Source of the DNA: Chamaelirium japonicum
Lineage: Eukaryota > Streptophyta > Magnoliopsida > Liliales > Melanthiaceae
Direction of reading: 5' to 3'
DNA length: 64,000 nucleotides
NCBI GenBank assembly: GCA_947650365.1
Contig: OX393549.1
Span: 94,438,048-94,502,047, forward strand
Shown: in pieces, positions 1 to 10,315 of the stretch
Layout of the letters: each line of letters begins with the position of its first letter
Numbering within the stretch: position 1 is the stretch's first letter
Notes under the pieces: generated by a model
Told to the model about the DNA's origin: nothing
The model's database searches: none
The model's input: the letters and a program-made list of their open reading frames with translations, nothing else
Made by a program: the position numbers and the translations under genes

Positions 1-374
1 ATTTGGATGGGAAAGGTTTGGGTTTTAGCCAATACAAATGGGATGGGTCTGGAATTTTTCCTCCAAACCCGAGATGAGTTTGGGAGGGCTTTGGGACAAG
101 GTATTTCTTAATGGAACGGGCTCGGGATAGGGTGGCTTGTCCAAACCCGACCCGTTGCCATTCCTACTCTGTTTGACTTAAGAACAGGATTAAGTGTCCT
201 AACTATCTGCGTTGAAATGTTAACCAGAAAAGAATCTTCTAACAAATACAACTTATCACATAATTAAATCCAAAATGGAAGCTTCTCTAAATTCGGTGGA
301 AGAATCATAAATCATCTACCGTAAAAAAAATAACCAGGGGAAAAGGATAAGATTACAAGATTCGTGCTTCTCAC
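1..374 (-). other. Part of 14-3-3 intron 2, with repeat sequence
   Basis: This follows the exon 2 donor. Bases 1-170 are rich in GGGTTTGGG/CCCAAACCC-like runs that recur near 38.2, 50.8 and 57.9 kb, so a repeat has probably inserted in the intron. No coding exon is visible here. Confidence 0.6.
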
Positions 375-1241
375 CTGCTTTGCGAGGGTGCAGGCTCTGT
401 CCGGTGAGTTCAAGATCTCGTAGTAGAACACCGAGAAATTAAGCGCCAGTCCCAGACGGATTGGGTGCGTTGGGGCCAACTCCGCCACCGCGATCTCCTG
501 CAGATCAGATCATCCACCACAAGTCACCAGCAGCACCACCGACCAAATCAATTCAAATCAGAATCCAAATCCTCTAACCCTAACCCTAACCCTAACCCTA
601 ACCCTAGCACAAGTCATCATCCAACCAAATCCACCATCGATCCAATAATGAAGAGGAAATCCGCTGACCGGATCCGACACCCTAAGACCAGCAGGATCGG
701 ATCAGATAGGTTCGGATCGAATCTGGAAGAGAGGGGAACGCGCAGGGCACTACAGACGGACCTGAGCGGACTTGTAAGCGGCGAGGGTGGCCTCAGCGGC
801 ATCCTTGCGGTCAGATCCGGTCTTGAACTCCGCGAGGTAGCGGTGGTAGTCGCCCTTCATCTTGAGGTAGAAGACCTTGGAGTCGGAGGCGGAGGCGGCA
901 GGGACGAGGTGGGCCTCCAGGAGGCGGAGAATGCCGCCGCAGATCGTGGAGAGCTCGGCCTCGATCTTGGCGCGGTAGTCCCGGATGGCGGCGACGTGGT
1001 CTTCGTTGCCGCGTCCCTCCTCCTTCTGCTCGATGGAGGAGACGATCCGCCAGGAGGCTCGGCGGGCGCCGATGACGTTCTTGTAGGCTACTGAGAGGAG
1101 GTTGCGCTCCTCCACCGTGAGCTCCTCCCCCTCCGACGCCGCCGCCGTCACCTTCTCCATGAACTCCACCATCTCCTCGTACCGCTCCGCCTGCTCCGCC
1201 AGCTTCGCCAGGTAAACATTCTCCTCCCTCGCCCCCGCCAT
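375..1241 (-). CDS. 14-3-3 protein (GF14/GRF type), 5' two exons, partial
   Basis: 14-3-3 proteins are cytosolic and nuclear dimers that bind phosphoserine/threonine motifs in client proteins such as H+-ATPase, kinases and transcription factors. Exon 1 (762-1241) encodes 160 residues. It holds the family signature [11 protein letters not shown] and the phosphopeptide-binding residues K54, R61, R134 and Y135 (HRYLAEF). It ends at CAG|GT. Exon 2 (375-497) adds exactly 41 residues in phase 0, including the conserved [17 protein letters not shown] block, and ends at CAG|GTGAG. The last exon (C-terminal helix and tail) is not in bases 1-374, so it lies beyond the left edge. I take the ATG at 1241 in good GCGGCG-ATG-GCG context. 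An in-frame GTG nine bases upstream is not a plausible plant start. Exon 1 is strongly GC-rich, unlike its flanks. No defect is seen, so it is probably a functional gene. The isoform cannot be named without the C-terminus. Confidence 0.95.
574..606. repeat. Interstitial telomere-like (CCCTAA)n tract in 14-3-3 intron 1
   Basis: About five and a half CCCTAA units lie inside the 264-base intron 1 (498-761). Plant telomeres usually use CCCTAAA. The tract may be a short interstitial telomeric repeat or an expanded telo-box; the latter is common near translation-related plant genes. Confidence 0.85.
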
Positions 1242-1385
1242 CGCCGCCACTCGCCGCGCAAAGAAACCTCCGGTGAGGCGAAAAAAAATCGCAAAAGAGG
1301 ATCAAAAAGGGTGCAAGAAATAAAACGGGAGAGAGATAGAGAGAGAGAGAGGCGGTTTAAAGAGTAGTTTTCTCCTCTTTTAAGG

Positions 1386-1424
<39 letters not shown>
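1242..1424 (-). promoter_or_regulatory. 14-3-3 5' leader/promoter-proximal region with GA and AT tracts
   Basis: Upstream of the start codon is a leader with a CT-rich coding-strand tract (about 1331-1353) and then a perfect AT microsatellite (about 1388-1423). CT-rich leaders are common in highly expressed plant genes. No single TATA box can be chosen because the AT tract offers many. The flank to about 1800 shows no gene. Confidence 0.5.
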
Positions 1425-1426
<2 letters not shown>

Positions 1427-1798
1427 GGAGAAAATATGAGGCTGTGCGAAGGAAGAGGAGGGTACGGGTGAGCTGTGTGAATTCCAATAGAATACAGCTG
1501 ATTCAACAAATCAGCTCTCGAACCGTATCTATTCCGCAAGTAGAGCGGTGATCTTTCCTGATGAGCCTGTTTGCTGATACGGAATCCATGGGAGAAGAAG
1601 GCACTGGAGTGGGGCCCATCGAAATCGGGCCTTCGGTTTGGTCATGGGAGGTAGTCATTTCCAGCAAGGATCGGTGGCCCCAGTAAGCTCACTAAAATAT
1701 TTATTAGTAGGAAAAAATAAAAAGCGAAATACGATTGGATAAGTACCGATAACTATACTCTAGTCTATAGTTTTCAATTTTTGACCCAAAAAGAAAAG

Positions 1799-2146
1799 AG
1801 AAATTTTATTTATACCCCAAACTTACATCATATACCCCACCACCACCACCACCACCCCCCCCCCCCCCCCCCCAAAAAAAAAAAAAAATGTTTCTCATCT
1901 CATGCTCCAATTTTATTTTATTTTTTTTTCTGATGCTCAACGGGGGAGCGCTCACCGGCGACAAATATGAGCCGGAGGTGGTGGGTATGAGGTGGAGGTG
2001 GGGTAAGGTTGTTGGAGGTGGTGGAGTATGAAGAGGAGGTGGGGTAGTTTGAGGGGTTTTTTTTTTGTTTTGAGACGGTGGAGAGGAAAACCAAAGGGAA
2101 AACGGGGTATGTTTAGTAATATTGGGGTATGAATATAACTTTTTAA
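1799..2146. mobile_element. MITE family A, copy 1 (TACCCC-type inverted repeats)
   Basis: The ends are inverted copies built around ATACCCCAAA followed about 10 bases later by ATACCCC. The interior is GC-rich with CACCACC and a poly-C run (about 1855-1873). Two further copies lie at 6598-7108 and 7163-7829. No open frame is credible and the target duplication is not resolved. Confidence 0.7.
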
Positions 2147-2339
2147 AAATAAAAAGGAAAACGTAGTGTTATGTCCCTAAAAATTGATCAGTTTGGTGAC
2201 CATGACAACAATTAGATGGTTTTGCACTAAGTCTCTCCCTAAAAAGATGCAGTACATCAACTCCTTTGTTGACATTTTCTTCCCATCTATAGCAACTCAA
2301 CAAGCCCTCTTCTGTCCTCACAAGAAAGCACCACTTCCT

Positions 2340-2680
2340 CCTCCCTCCTCACCGGTGGTGGCTGTCGTCCAAATGGGGCGCAATGCACCGATCGGAGCCC
2401 CACCCCTCCTCATCGGCAATGGCTACCATCGGGCTGGGGTGCAATGCACCGATTGGTTGTGGCTGCCATCAAACTGGGGTGTGATGCACCGGCCGAAGCC
2501 CCACCTCCTCCTCCCCCCCTTATCGGTCGTCGTACTAGGGTGTGATACACCGATCGGAGTCTCACCTTCTTATTCTATCTCCGACGGTGGCTGCCATTGA
2601 GCCTGGGGTGTGATGCACTGGTTAGTGGTGGATGCTATCGGACTAGAGTGCGATGCACTGATCGGAGCCCCAACTCTAGG
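2340..2680. repeat. Imperfect tandem repeat, 60-70 bp units
   Basis: About six degenerate units, each with a core like GGTGYGATGCACCGATCGG followed by AGCCCCACC. The core resembles the dispersed GAGTGCGATTCACCGATCGG motif seen at 4.4, 11.4, 12.7-12.9 and 43.7-43.8 kb. Confidence 0.7.
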
Positions 2681-2845
2681 GGTGGCTATCATCAGGATTT
2701 GCAAGAGAGAAGACAAGGGGGTTAAAATGGATATTGTTCCAAATAAAGAGACTTACAGCTAATGCATCTCTTTGACATCTTATCATTTATCACTAAACCG
2801 ATCTCTTGTCAGAGACCTTAGGCACATTAGCCCCACAAAAAAATA

Positions 2846-3667
2846 GGGCGCACAAATTACATAAACTTCCCCTGAACTATGGGGGTAGTTTCACATTGGT
2901 CCCTCAACTTTTTTTTTTTTTTGAACAAATTGACCCCCATACATGGACCAAATTGAAATCATTATCGTCCATAGATGGAATGTGTCAAATGATTAAACTA
3001 GCCCCCTCTTCTTTCTTCAATACAGAACCGAAAGGGAGAGAGAGGTTGCTCTGCAACCCCGACCGCCACCACCACCCTCCTCCTTTCTCTCGACCTGGCA
3101 CAGCCACCGGCCTGCCTCGTCAGCGCCTCCGGCTCAGGGCCCAAGAAGCAAGGAAAAAGGGGGGGTCTGAGGTGGTGCGAGGGAACGGGAGGAGGAGGGC
3201 TGCCATGGGCTTGGGTCGGGGTTTCACTAGAATGTTGTTGGCGATTGGGGGGACCTAAGGTAGGTTTGGGAGATCGAGGAGGAGATGGTGATGGTCGAGC
3301 CGCCTGAAAAGGGGAGGGAGGTTGCTCTGCAACTTCGGTTGCCATCAGGTTGGGCCAGGGGATTTGTCGATTGGAACATCATCGGCGATCAGGGGGCCTG
3401 AAGTGGCATTGGAAAGTCGGGGAGGAGGGGAGAAGGTGGTGGTGATCGGGCGGCCAAAGAAAGAGAGAGAAAGAAGGATAATATCGAAAAAAAAAATATT
3501 AATATTGGCCACGTCAACCATTTCCGTCAAATCTGATGGCAAAAATTTAACAAAGGGGTCAACTTATTAACATTGCATAATTTGGAGGTCTATTTGTTCA
3601 AAAAAATAGTTGAGGGACCAATATGAAACTACCCTCATAGTTTAGGAGAGGTTTATGTAATTTGCCC
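2846..3667. mobile_element. Mutator-like non-autonomous element with perfect 9-bp target duplication
   Basis: The termini start GGGC and form inverted repeats of about 80 bp; both arms contain GTAGTTTCA followed by a TTGGTCCCTCAACT block. The flanks are identical 9-mers AAAAAAATA at 2837-2845 and 3668-3676, the length typical of Mutator insertions. The 820-bp interior is GC-rich and contains a direct repeat GAGGTTGCTCTGCAAC (about 3042 and 3320). No transposase is present. Captured gene sequence inside (Pack-MULE) is possible but I recognise none. Confidence 0.88.
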
Positions 3668-3783
3668 AAAAAAATACTATACTCTATAGTGTTGAGCTGT
3701 GTTGGGCTACTAAAAGGTCATTTGAGCGGATCATGGATTAGATTTTTTTAGTCAAGATAAGGGTTTGAGTAGATTTTTTAGTC

Positions 3784-4192
3784 AAAAGTGGTGCTCTGAT
3801 TGGCACGTGACCAATCAGCGCCGAAAAACTCATCATCACGTATGTATTTTTTTTTTTTTGTAAATTCACGGTGAACTTTATATCCCGGTTGTAGGGTTAT
3901 TAACGACACTGATTAACACTAAATCATGTAATCATAATACATGGTTCAATTAACACTAAACCCTATAATCTAAATGCAGAGTTCAGTTAACACTAAACTC
4001 TGTAACCTAAATACATAACCTTTATCCCAGTTGCAAGGTTCATTTAGTATTAATTAGTGTCATTAAGAACCCTCCAACCAAGATACAGGGTTCACCGAGA
4101 ATTCAAAAAAAAAAAAAAATACAAACAGACTGGCCACGTGGCAATAGTTTTTCGGCACTGACTGGCCATGTGGCAATCAGGGCATCACTTTT
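3784..4192. mobile_element. MITE with about 47-bp inverted repeats containing CACGTG-like boxes
   Basis: The left end AAAAGTGGTGCTCTGATTGG pairs with the inverted right end AAAAGTGATGCCCTGATTGC, and both continue to GTGCCGAAAAACT-like sequence. The AT-rich interior has repeated TTAACACTAAA(C/T) phrases. Poly-T and poly-A runs lie just inside the arms. No coding capacity. Confidence 0.8.
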
Positions 4193-4265
4193 GAAATTAC
4201 AAAAGTTGTAACGATATTTTAATAAATTTATAATTTCAAAATATTATTATGAAAAAAAATCCCTT

Positions 4266-4458
4266 TGAGTAATGCTATTCTACCAACTACTTTGCCAACT
4301 TTCGGTAACCAACATGAGGTGGGATCTGATCAAAGCAGTCCATTTGCCCAACAGTTGGGGTTGAGTGCGATTCACCAATCAGGACTCTCGGTGCATTAGA
4401 CGGCTACGATCATGCCACATCAAGTTGGCAGAACGGGGTTAATAGAATAGTGTTTTCC
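4266..4458. mobile_element. Small MITE-like inverted repeat
   Basis: Weak inverted ends (TGCTATTCTACCAAC on the left, GTTAATAGAATAGTG on the right) with TGCCAACTT matches just inside. The centre carries the GAGTGCGATTCACC motif. No gene. Confidence 0.5.
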
Positions 4459-4474
4459 TTAAATTATTCCATTG

Positions 4475-4675
4475 GAAAATGTTTTTAGTGGTCCTGTTTT
4501 CCACTCGGATCCGATCATCCTGATATGGAACCCGATCAGACGATTGTTGCAACCAACCCAAACGGTAAGTCACATTCGGCCCGATTGGCAGTCAGATGGA
4601 TGACTGTAAGCGGGCAACACATCAGGATGGCTTGATCCAGATGGAAAATTGAATGTCTGAATAGCATTGCTCTTT
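4475..4675. mobile_element. Small MITE-like inverted repeat
   Basis: The left arm TTTTCCACTCGGATCCGATC pairs with the inverted right arm TTTTCCATCTGGATCAAGCC; both arms continue CATCCTGAT. The interior is unrecognised. Confidence 0.55.
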
Positions 4676-5074
4676 TCACTAAATATGGTTCTTTCTTTAT
4701 GTTTATCTTTATCTTATGCTTAGTACAAATTAGGATATAATATGAAAAATAAATAGCAAATACAGATCAAACTTTGATATATAATATTGGTATTCCGAAG
4801 AGGAGCATATTTTCAAATTATTTAAAATACCCAAGATTCAATTACCTAAAAGTAAGTGTGTACATATACAGCAAAGTGGAGGTGATGACGGCGACCGTGG
4901 TTGTGACAGTGACGGCAACGATGGCAGTTGGATGGCTATGGCCGTTAGTTTTGGCACCAGATCGTGACTGGTGGATGGACAACATTCATCGTGTTGAGTA
5001 CCGGATTTGGGGGAGGCTCCGGTGCACAAGCAATGTTAATAGTAACTGTGGGTGTAAAATTTGGCAAAGGTACT

Positions 5075-5265
5075 CACAGGCCCACGAGGGTGACAATGGA
5101 AGCCCCCAATCTTGTTTGGGACCCAAAAAGGCAACAGTGAAACCAATAGTCTTGCTTGGGATCCACGAGGACAATGTGCAACCCCCCAGCCCTACCAGGG
5201 GCCCACGAGGACAGCAGCAAGAACCCTAGCTCTGCCTGGGACTTACGGCAACAACCCGGGACTCG
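5075..5265. repeat. Imperfect tandem repeat, about 40-46 bp units, in LTR-like sequence
   Basis: Four to five degenerate units, each with a CCCACGAGGACA-like box and a CTTGCTTGGGA-like box. It lies just upstream of a strong TATA box, as enhancer repeats do in the U3 region of plant LTR retrotransposons. The stretch 4676-5074 holds no gene I can recognise. Confidence 0.55.
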
Positions 5266-5312
5266 GTGACTCACCTACAAGAAACTGCCCCCGAGACACG
5301 GAAAGACCTAAG

Positions 5313-5345
5313 AAACTCTATAAATAGGAAGGCCAATACCTATTC
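5313..5345 (+). promoter_or_regulatory. TATA box of an LTR-like promoter
   Basis: CTCTATAAATAGG followed by a short leader-like segment. With the upstream tandem repeat this looks like a remnant LTR (U3/R). No matching second LTR or internal coding region was found, so the classification is tentative. Confidence 0.45.
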
Positions 5346-5412
5346 TAGATCAGATTCTCCTAATTGATCGTCGACGATCACAGACGGACAGTTAACCATC
5401 TCCATGTTAGGT

Positions 5413-5456
5413 TTAGTCCCACATCGACTAGGGGGTAAGCAATGATGTGCTTAAAT
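5413..5456 (+). promoter_or_regulatory. snRNA-type USE plus TATA-like pair
   Basis: GTCCCACATCG is a full match to the plant upstream sequence element (RTCCCACATCG) of snRNA and other small-RNA promoters. A TTAAATAT box follows 24 bases after it, close to the spacing of polymerase III type plant promoters. The sequence downstream is not U6, U3 or another RNA I recognise. The motif is also found in plant repeats. Confidence 0.4.
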
Positions 5457-5529
5457 ATCCTCTGGTGGACCTCCTCATATATCCCTATCTACAGATGATA
5501 TCATAACCAGCCTAGATATGGAGGTCTGA

Positions 5530-6590
5530 TCAGAGCCTGATTGGGAGAGCAGTCGGAGTTGTTTCGGCCCTTTGTTGATGGCTCATGACGAGGGCCCTTC
5601 CATCATGTGTAGATCCACGAAAGGAAACGAGCAGATGTTGCTTTGGTGCGTTTGGATCGTAGGTTGGCTGAATCAAGTGGATAAAGATGGAAGGTTGGTT
5701 GAGTTGGTTTGGAGAAGAGTTGGATAAACTATAAAGTTGTTGTTGTTTGCTGGGTGCAGTAGTAATGGGATCCACGTGATATGGGATCCCATGAATCCAG
5801 GTTGTTATGGGATTGGGTCCCATGCATACACGCATAAACCCTTCCTATAAAAGGATGCATAGAGAACCCTAATAAAAGGAGGTGCAGGTGGCATCTCCCC
5901 TCGGGGTGACTATATCATACGCCAACGGGCGTGTTGAGGGGATTGTCGACGGGTGGGTGAAGGTGTCAACGGGCACCGGTGCAAGACGCTGATGAATGCT
6001 GGAGGCAGCAATGGTCGACGCGGTGGTGGCAATCTTGACCACAGGCACGCCTGCAGATGCAGCACGGTGTGATGCTGTCTCTGGACAGCAGAGGAGAGAC
6101 CCAACAGAGGATGATTGATCACTGTTGGGGGAAGGTCGTGGTATGAGCATTCCCCTTAATGACCGAGCGAGATACGCGGATGACGTTATCCTTCAGCTTG
6201 CGACCGGTTCTCCTACAAAGGAAGGGCCGATGGGCACCGAACCAAGGCACTGACGGGTGTATGGGCTGCACGGCTTACTCAGCCGCGGGCATGACGAGAT
6301 GACAGGTGTGCGGACGCACTGGCAGGCGCTTGATGCTCCGTAATCGTGAGCATGAGAGTCTTGCTTCGGGCTTCTTAATTGTGTCGGAGAGACGAAAAAT
6401 ATCTGGAATCAAGAAATGAGATTTGTCTCCTTGAGATCTGATGGAGATGAGAAAAAGAAGAGGGTTGTATAATATACACATTTATGAGTTAGAGACCGAA
6501 TCTCCCTAGTGAAGTAGGTGGATATACTATAGTCATGTTAAAGAACTATGACTGTTTAAGTTGTAGAGGTTGTGCTTGCCTGATACAATT
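5530..6590. other. No recognisable gene; LTR-like debris
   Basis: Moderately GC-rich, with a TATA-like box (CCTATAAAAGGATGC, about 5844). Short open frames exist on both strands but none resembles a known family. Probably decayed retrotransposon LTR sequence. Confidence 0.35.
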
Positions 6591-6597
6591 TTTATAG

Positions 6598-7108
6598 AAA
6601 ATTTTATTCATACCCCAAAATTACTGAACATACCCCGCTTCCCCCACCTCATACCCCACCACCTCCTCGCACCCCACCACCTCCGGTCACCTTATCCCAC
6701 CCCCATCTCATACCCCACCACCTCCAACTACCTACCTCACTCCACCTCATCACCGGTGAGTGCTCTCCCATCACACCTCCGACGAGCATCAGAAGAAAGG
6801 GAGGGGCGTCACTCCCTTCCCGCATCTTCGGAGAGAATCCTCACCCCCCACTCACACCCCTCTACTTTGACAAGCAACCCCCCTCTCAACCCCGTCTACC
6901 CCTCCTCCCCTGGCAGGCTGTACCTTCCGACTCTAACAATGATGGAGAAGGAGGGGAAAACGAGGCAGATCTAGTGGCATGGAAGGGGAGGAAGGAGACA
7001 AGTGGGAGTAGTTTGGGGATTCATTTTTGGGGGTTGGGGGTATAAGGTGGGAACATATTTTTGGGAGGAAACGGGGTATGTGAGTAGTTTTGGGGTATAA
7101 AAAAAAAC
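6598..7108. mobile_element. MITE family A, copy 2
   Basis: Left end CATACCCCAAAATTACTGAA, right end the inverted equivalent (GAGTAGTTTTGGGGTAT). The interior is rich in CACCTC/CCACC. It shares its terminal design with 1799-2146 and 7163-7829. Bases 7109-7160 hold extra fragments of the same terminal repeat. Confidence 0.75.
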
Positions 7109-7162
7109 CTCGCTTTGGGGTTTAATTTGTGAGTATTTTGGGGTATTTGAGCTTTTGGGGTA

Positions 7163-7829
7163 TTTTTTTCATACCCCAAAACTATTCACATACCTTGTTT
7201 CCTCCCAAAAATCAGTCCCCACCTGCTACCCATTCATACCCCCTACCCTTCTAACCGAAACCCAGCCTACTCCCACTTGCTTCCTTCCTTCCCTTCCACA
7301 TCGGTGGAGAAACCACCATCGAAGCTGCCACCACTTCCCCTCCTCCTTCCCCATCACCGTCGTAGCGCTGCCTACACTCATTGATACCGTCGTAGAAGCC
7401 ACCTCCTCCATCTTCCCCACCACCTCTGAATCCCTAACCCACCCTCGAGCCGCCAGGGATGGAGCACTGGGATGCTCGTCGATTCGTGCGCCAGACGGGA
7501 CAATGCTCGCTGGAAACGGAGCCTGCTTCTCCACATCCTATCTCATCCTCCTCCATCTTCCCCACCAGCACCAAAGTCCTAACCCACCCTAGAGCCATCA
7601 GTGACTGCCTGGGAAATGCTCGCCGGAGACACCGCCGAAGCCGGACATGAGGATGCAGTGGGGTAAGGGGTTAGGTGATGGGGTAGATGCAACAAGGTAA
7701 GTGTTACAAAATGGTGTATGAGTTGGGGTATACTTGTCATCGGAATGATTTTGAGTAGGCAGAGGAGGCCGGGCAGAACAGAAACGCGGTATGTGGAGTA
7801 GTTTTGGGGTATGTATAAAATTACCCTTT
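7163..7829. mobile_element. MITE family A, copy 3
   Basis: Left end CATACCCCAAAACTATTCAC and right end GTGGAGTAGTTTTGGGGTAT are good inverted matches. The interior is GC-rich with short open frames on both strands that look like composition effects. It abuts copy 2. Confidence 0.75.
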
Positions 7830-8299
7830 TTATAAAGAAATTCTCATGTGAATGGACCGCAGACCATAATCGTATCTACAACTTGTGCTCCAATGTGTTA
7901 CAAGTGCGGGTAAAGTAAGCTACATCTTGGAAGTGAACTTTACATCTAGAATTTGCATGTAGGGACAATTTGTCATCCGAGTGTTGCATAAATTTCCAAT
8001 TTTAGAATTTTACTCGAAGGTCTATTTGGGGAGGAGTTAAGTTATTGTGCTTTTTTGCATATATACCATTGATAAATATCATCGTTACATATTAACCCTC
8101 GAATTTTTACTATTACATTTGGCAATAAATGGCTACAACACAAATTAAGAGGGCAATATTAATAGCAAATGTTGAATTATGCAACGCTAACTAGATGGCT
8201 ACGTTTTGATCACTACCAAAATTCAACAACAACAATTTCAACTATGATCAATAGCAAGTATGGTAGTTACTAGCATGCAAGGAATTAATATATCTACAA

Positions 8300-8647
8300 C
8301 ATTCAAGAAAAAATATCTATATATTTATGTGGAGATTAAGGGAGATCGAGGAAATGGTCTGGGTTGAGGCGCGAAACATTGTCCTTAGATTTGATTTGCC
8401 CTTCTCGGTGAGGAGCATCCGGCTTCCGATCTTAGAAATACAAAGACCTTTTGAGTTCCTCCGTTGGCTCGACTCCGAGGGAACAATCGAACTCAGCTTC
8501 GACTCGAATCCAAAGACTGTAGCACTTATTGGTTTTTCAAGGAGAAGAAAAACTAACTCTCTGGTTTTTCTCACAGAGCTCTATGTTTAGGCAAGAAGAA
8601 GGCAGGCTTTTTGCTCTGGGTAGTGAAGAACACGCGATCTAGGTGTA
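8300..8647. other. Unrecognised open segment before the assembly gap
   Basis: Both strands stay open for about 85 codons (8327-8590 plus, 8317-8574 minus). I recognise neither product and see no clear splice sites, so it may be the edge of a gene or element continuing into the gap. The preceding stretch 7830-8299 shows nothing. Confidence 0.3.
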
Positions 8648-9147
8648 NNNNNNNNNNNNNNNNNNNNNNNNNNNNNNNNNNNNNNNNNNNNNNNNNNNNN
8701 NNNNNNNNNNNNNNNNNNNNNNNNNNNNNNNNNNNNNNNNNNNNNNNNNNNNNNNNNNNNNNNNNNNNNNNNNNNNNNNNNNNNNNNNNNNNNNNNNNNN
8801 NNNNNNNNNNNNNNNNNNNNNNNNNNNNNNNNNNNNNNNNNNNNNNNNNNNNNNNNNNNNNNNNNNNNNNNNNNNNNNNNNNNNNNNNNNNNNNNNNNNN
8901 NNNNNNNNNNNNNNNNNNNNNNNNNNNNNNNNNNNNNNNNNNNNNNNNNNNNNNNNNNNNNNNNNNNNNNNNNNNNNNNNNNNNNNNNNNNNNNNNNNNN
9001 NNNNNNNNNNNNNNNNNNNNNNNNNNNNNNNNNNNNNNNNNNNNNNNNNNNNNNNNNNNNNNNNNNNNNNNNNNNNNNNNNNNNNNNNNNNNNNNNNNNN
9101 NNNNNNNNNNNNNNNNNNNNNNNNNNNNNNNNNNNNNNNNNNNNNNN
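8648..9147. other. Assembly gap of exactly 500 N
   Basis: A fixed-length run of N, so the true size is unknown. It is flanked by an inverted repeat: GAACACGCGATCTAGGTGT at 8628-8646 and its near-complement ending CTAGATCGCGTGTTC at 9151-9165. Confidence 0.99.
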
Positions 9148-9168
9148 ACACTAGATCGCGTGTTCTCG

Positions 9169-9347
9169 AAAACACTTAACCCCCTATAGTTAAAAGCTAC
9201 ATTTAGAGGGCCTTCAATTCAGTCTTGATCAAATAAAAATTACCAAATAAGGAAATTAAGTAGTTGACAAAAGGGGGTAATGTGCTAAAATTTCAAACTT
9301 TAGAGAGTTATTTGGAACAAAATAAACTACAAGGGGGTTAAGTGTTT
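9169..9347. mobile_element. MITE family C, copy 1 (AACACTTAACCCCC ends)
   Basis: Both ends read AAACACTTAACCCCC inward. The interior shares long stretches with 19192-19375, for example GGAAATTAAGTAGTTGACAA and ATTTCAAACTTTAG. Length about 180 bp, non-coding. It directly follows the inverted repeat at the assembly gap. Confidence 0.8.
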
Positions 9348-9833
9348 CGGCACTCGGACGGCCGCCTACGGTGTCATCGAGGGCACGCAAAAGATTCCAA
9401 GATAAAACAAAATATTTTGAGGGCAACGATAATATTTTTAGTGTGTCAATAATATTTTTGTGAGCGATGATAATAATTTTGCGAGACATCGGAGGTTAGG
9501 TAACATCGAAGAACTCGATAGTATCATTACATTGCCCGTTGTAAAAAATGTCACTCCTTTGTCCCCTCCAGCGGCGAAGGTCATCCTCCAGCAAGCCAAA
9601 AGTGAATCACCACTCCAACCGACAAGGTGCGACTATGTTGTGCGCCAGGCTGGAGGAACTACGTACACAACATCATGCCACTCCTTGCACATAGACAAAT
9701 GCCATCAAAACTGAAAAAGACAAACATTATTTAGAAAACATTGAAACACGAAATTAAAGAGAAAGAATTAATGAAGCACAAGTTATCAGGAAACACTACA
9801 CTCAAATCATCATAGCAGTCCAGTCGCAGGATT
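9348..9833. other. No recognisable gene
   Basis: An 84-codon open frame at 9460-9714 has no recognisable domain and no gene-like context. Nothing else is seen. Confidence 0.4.
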
Positions 9834-9922
9834 GAACAAAGGGATCCTTCAAACATCTCTCTTTTTTCAGTACACTGCACAAAGGGATCCTTCAGGCATC
9901 TCACTTCTTCATTACACTGCAT
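9834..9922. repeat. Two-copy tandem repeat, about 44 bp
   Basis: ACAAAGGGATCCTTCA is followed in both copies by CATCTC and ends at a TACACTGC box. The copies differ at a handful of sites. Confidence 0.8.
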
Positions 9923-10109
9923 CGTAAAGAACAACAGGATGACGATAAATGGATGTTTTTAAAAAAGACGAAATCAAAAAATATAATATTTACTTGCATA
10001 TATATGCATCAATTCATTTGGGTAGCAAAAATGCTCTTCGATCAATTTGTTCAAATAACATTACCTATTTGACGATAGCAGCCCGGTAGTGTGCAATCCC
10101 ATTGTGCCA

Positions 10110-10315
10110 TTTTTAATAGATGATGTGGCTCACATTGATTGGGCCGTAAGCAACTACATCAAATCAATAGGGTATAAAAATCTCCTTGTTTTATCAACAA
10201 CGTGGCATGATTAGGCCATAAGCAAGTGCAACAAATCAATCCAGTATAAAAAATGCTCTCCTTTTTTATCATCGACATGGCACACCATGATTAGACCGTA
10301 AACAAATGTGAAGAT
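10110..10315. repeat. Tandem repeat, about 77-bp units, 2.5 copies
   Basis: Each unit has ATGATTAGGCCATAAGCAA-like sequence, then a CAAATCAAT box and a TATAAAAA box. The copies are about 75-80% alike by eye. Bases 10316-10956 hold no gene that I can see. Confidence 0.7.

Noticed and set aside
1242..1250. Longer 14-3-3 N-terminus from a GTG at 1250
   Set aside because: Plant genes start at ATG; the ATG at 1241 gives the normal [10 protein letters not shown] start and a good context.
811..1305. Second long minus-strand frame over the 14-3-3 exon
   Set aside because: Glycine/arginine-rich shadow of a GC-rich exon; the 14-3-3 frame explains the sequence.
5457..5700. U6, U3 or 7SL gene after the USE/TATA pair
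   Set aside because: The downstream sequence does not match conserved starts of these RNAs.
8611..9189. Open frames across 8648-9147
   Set aside because: They consist of N bases.
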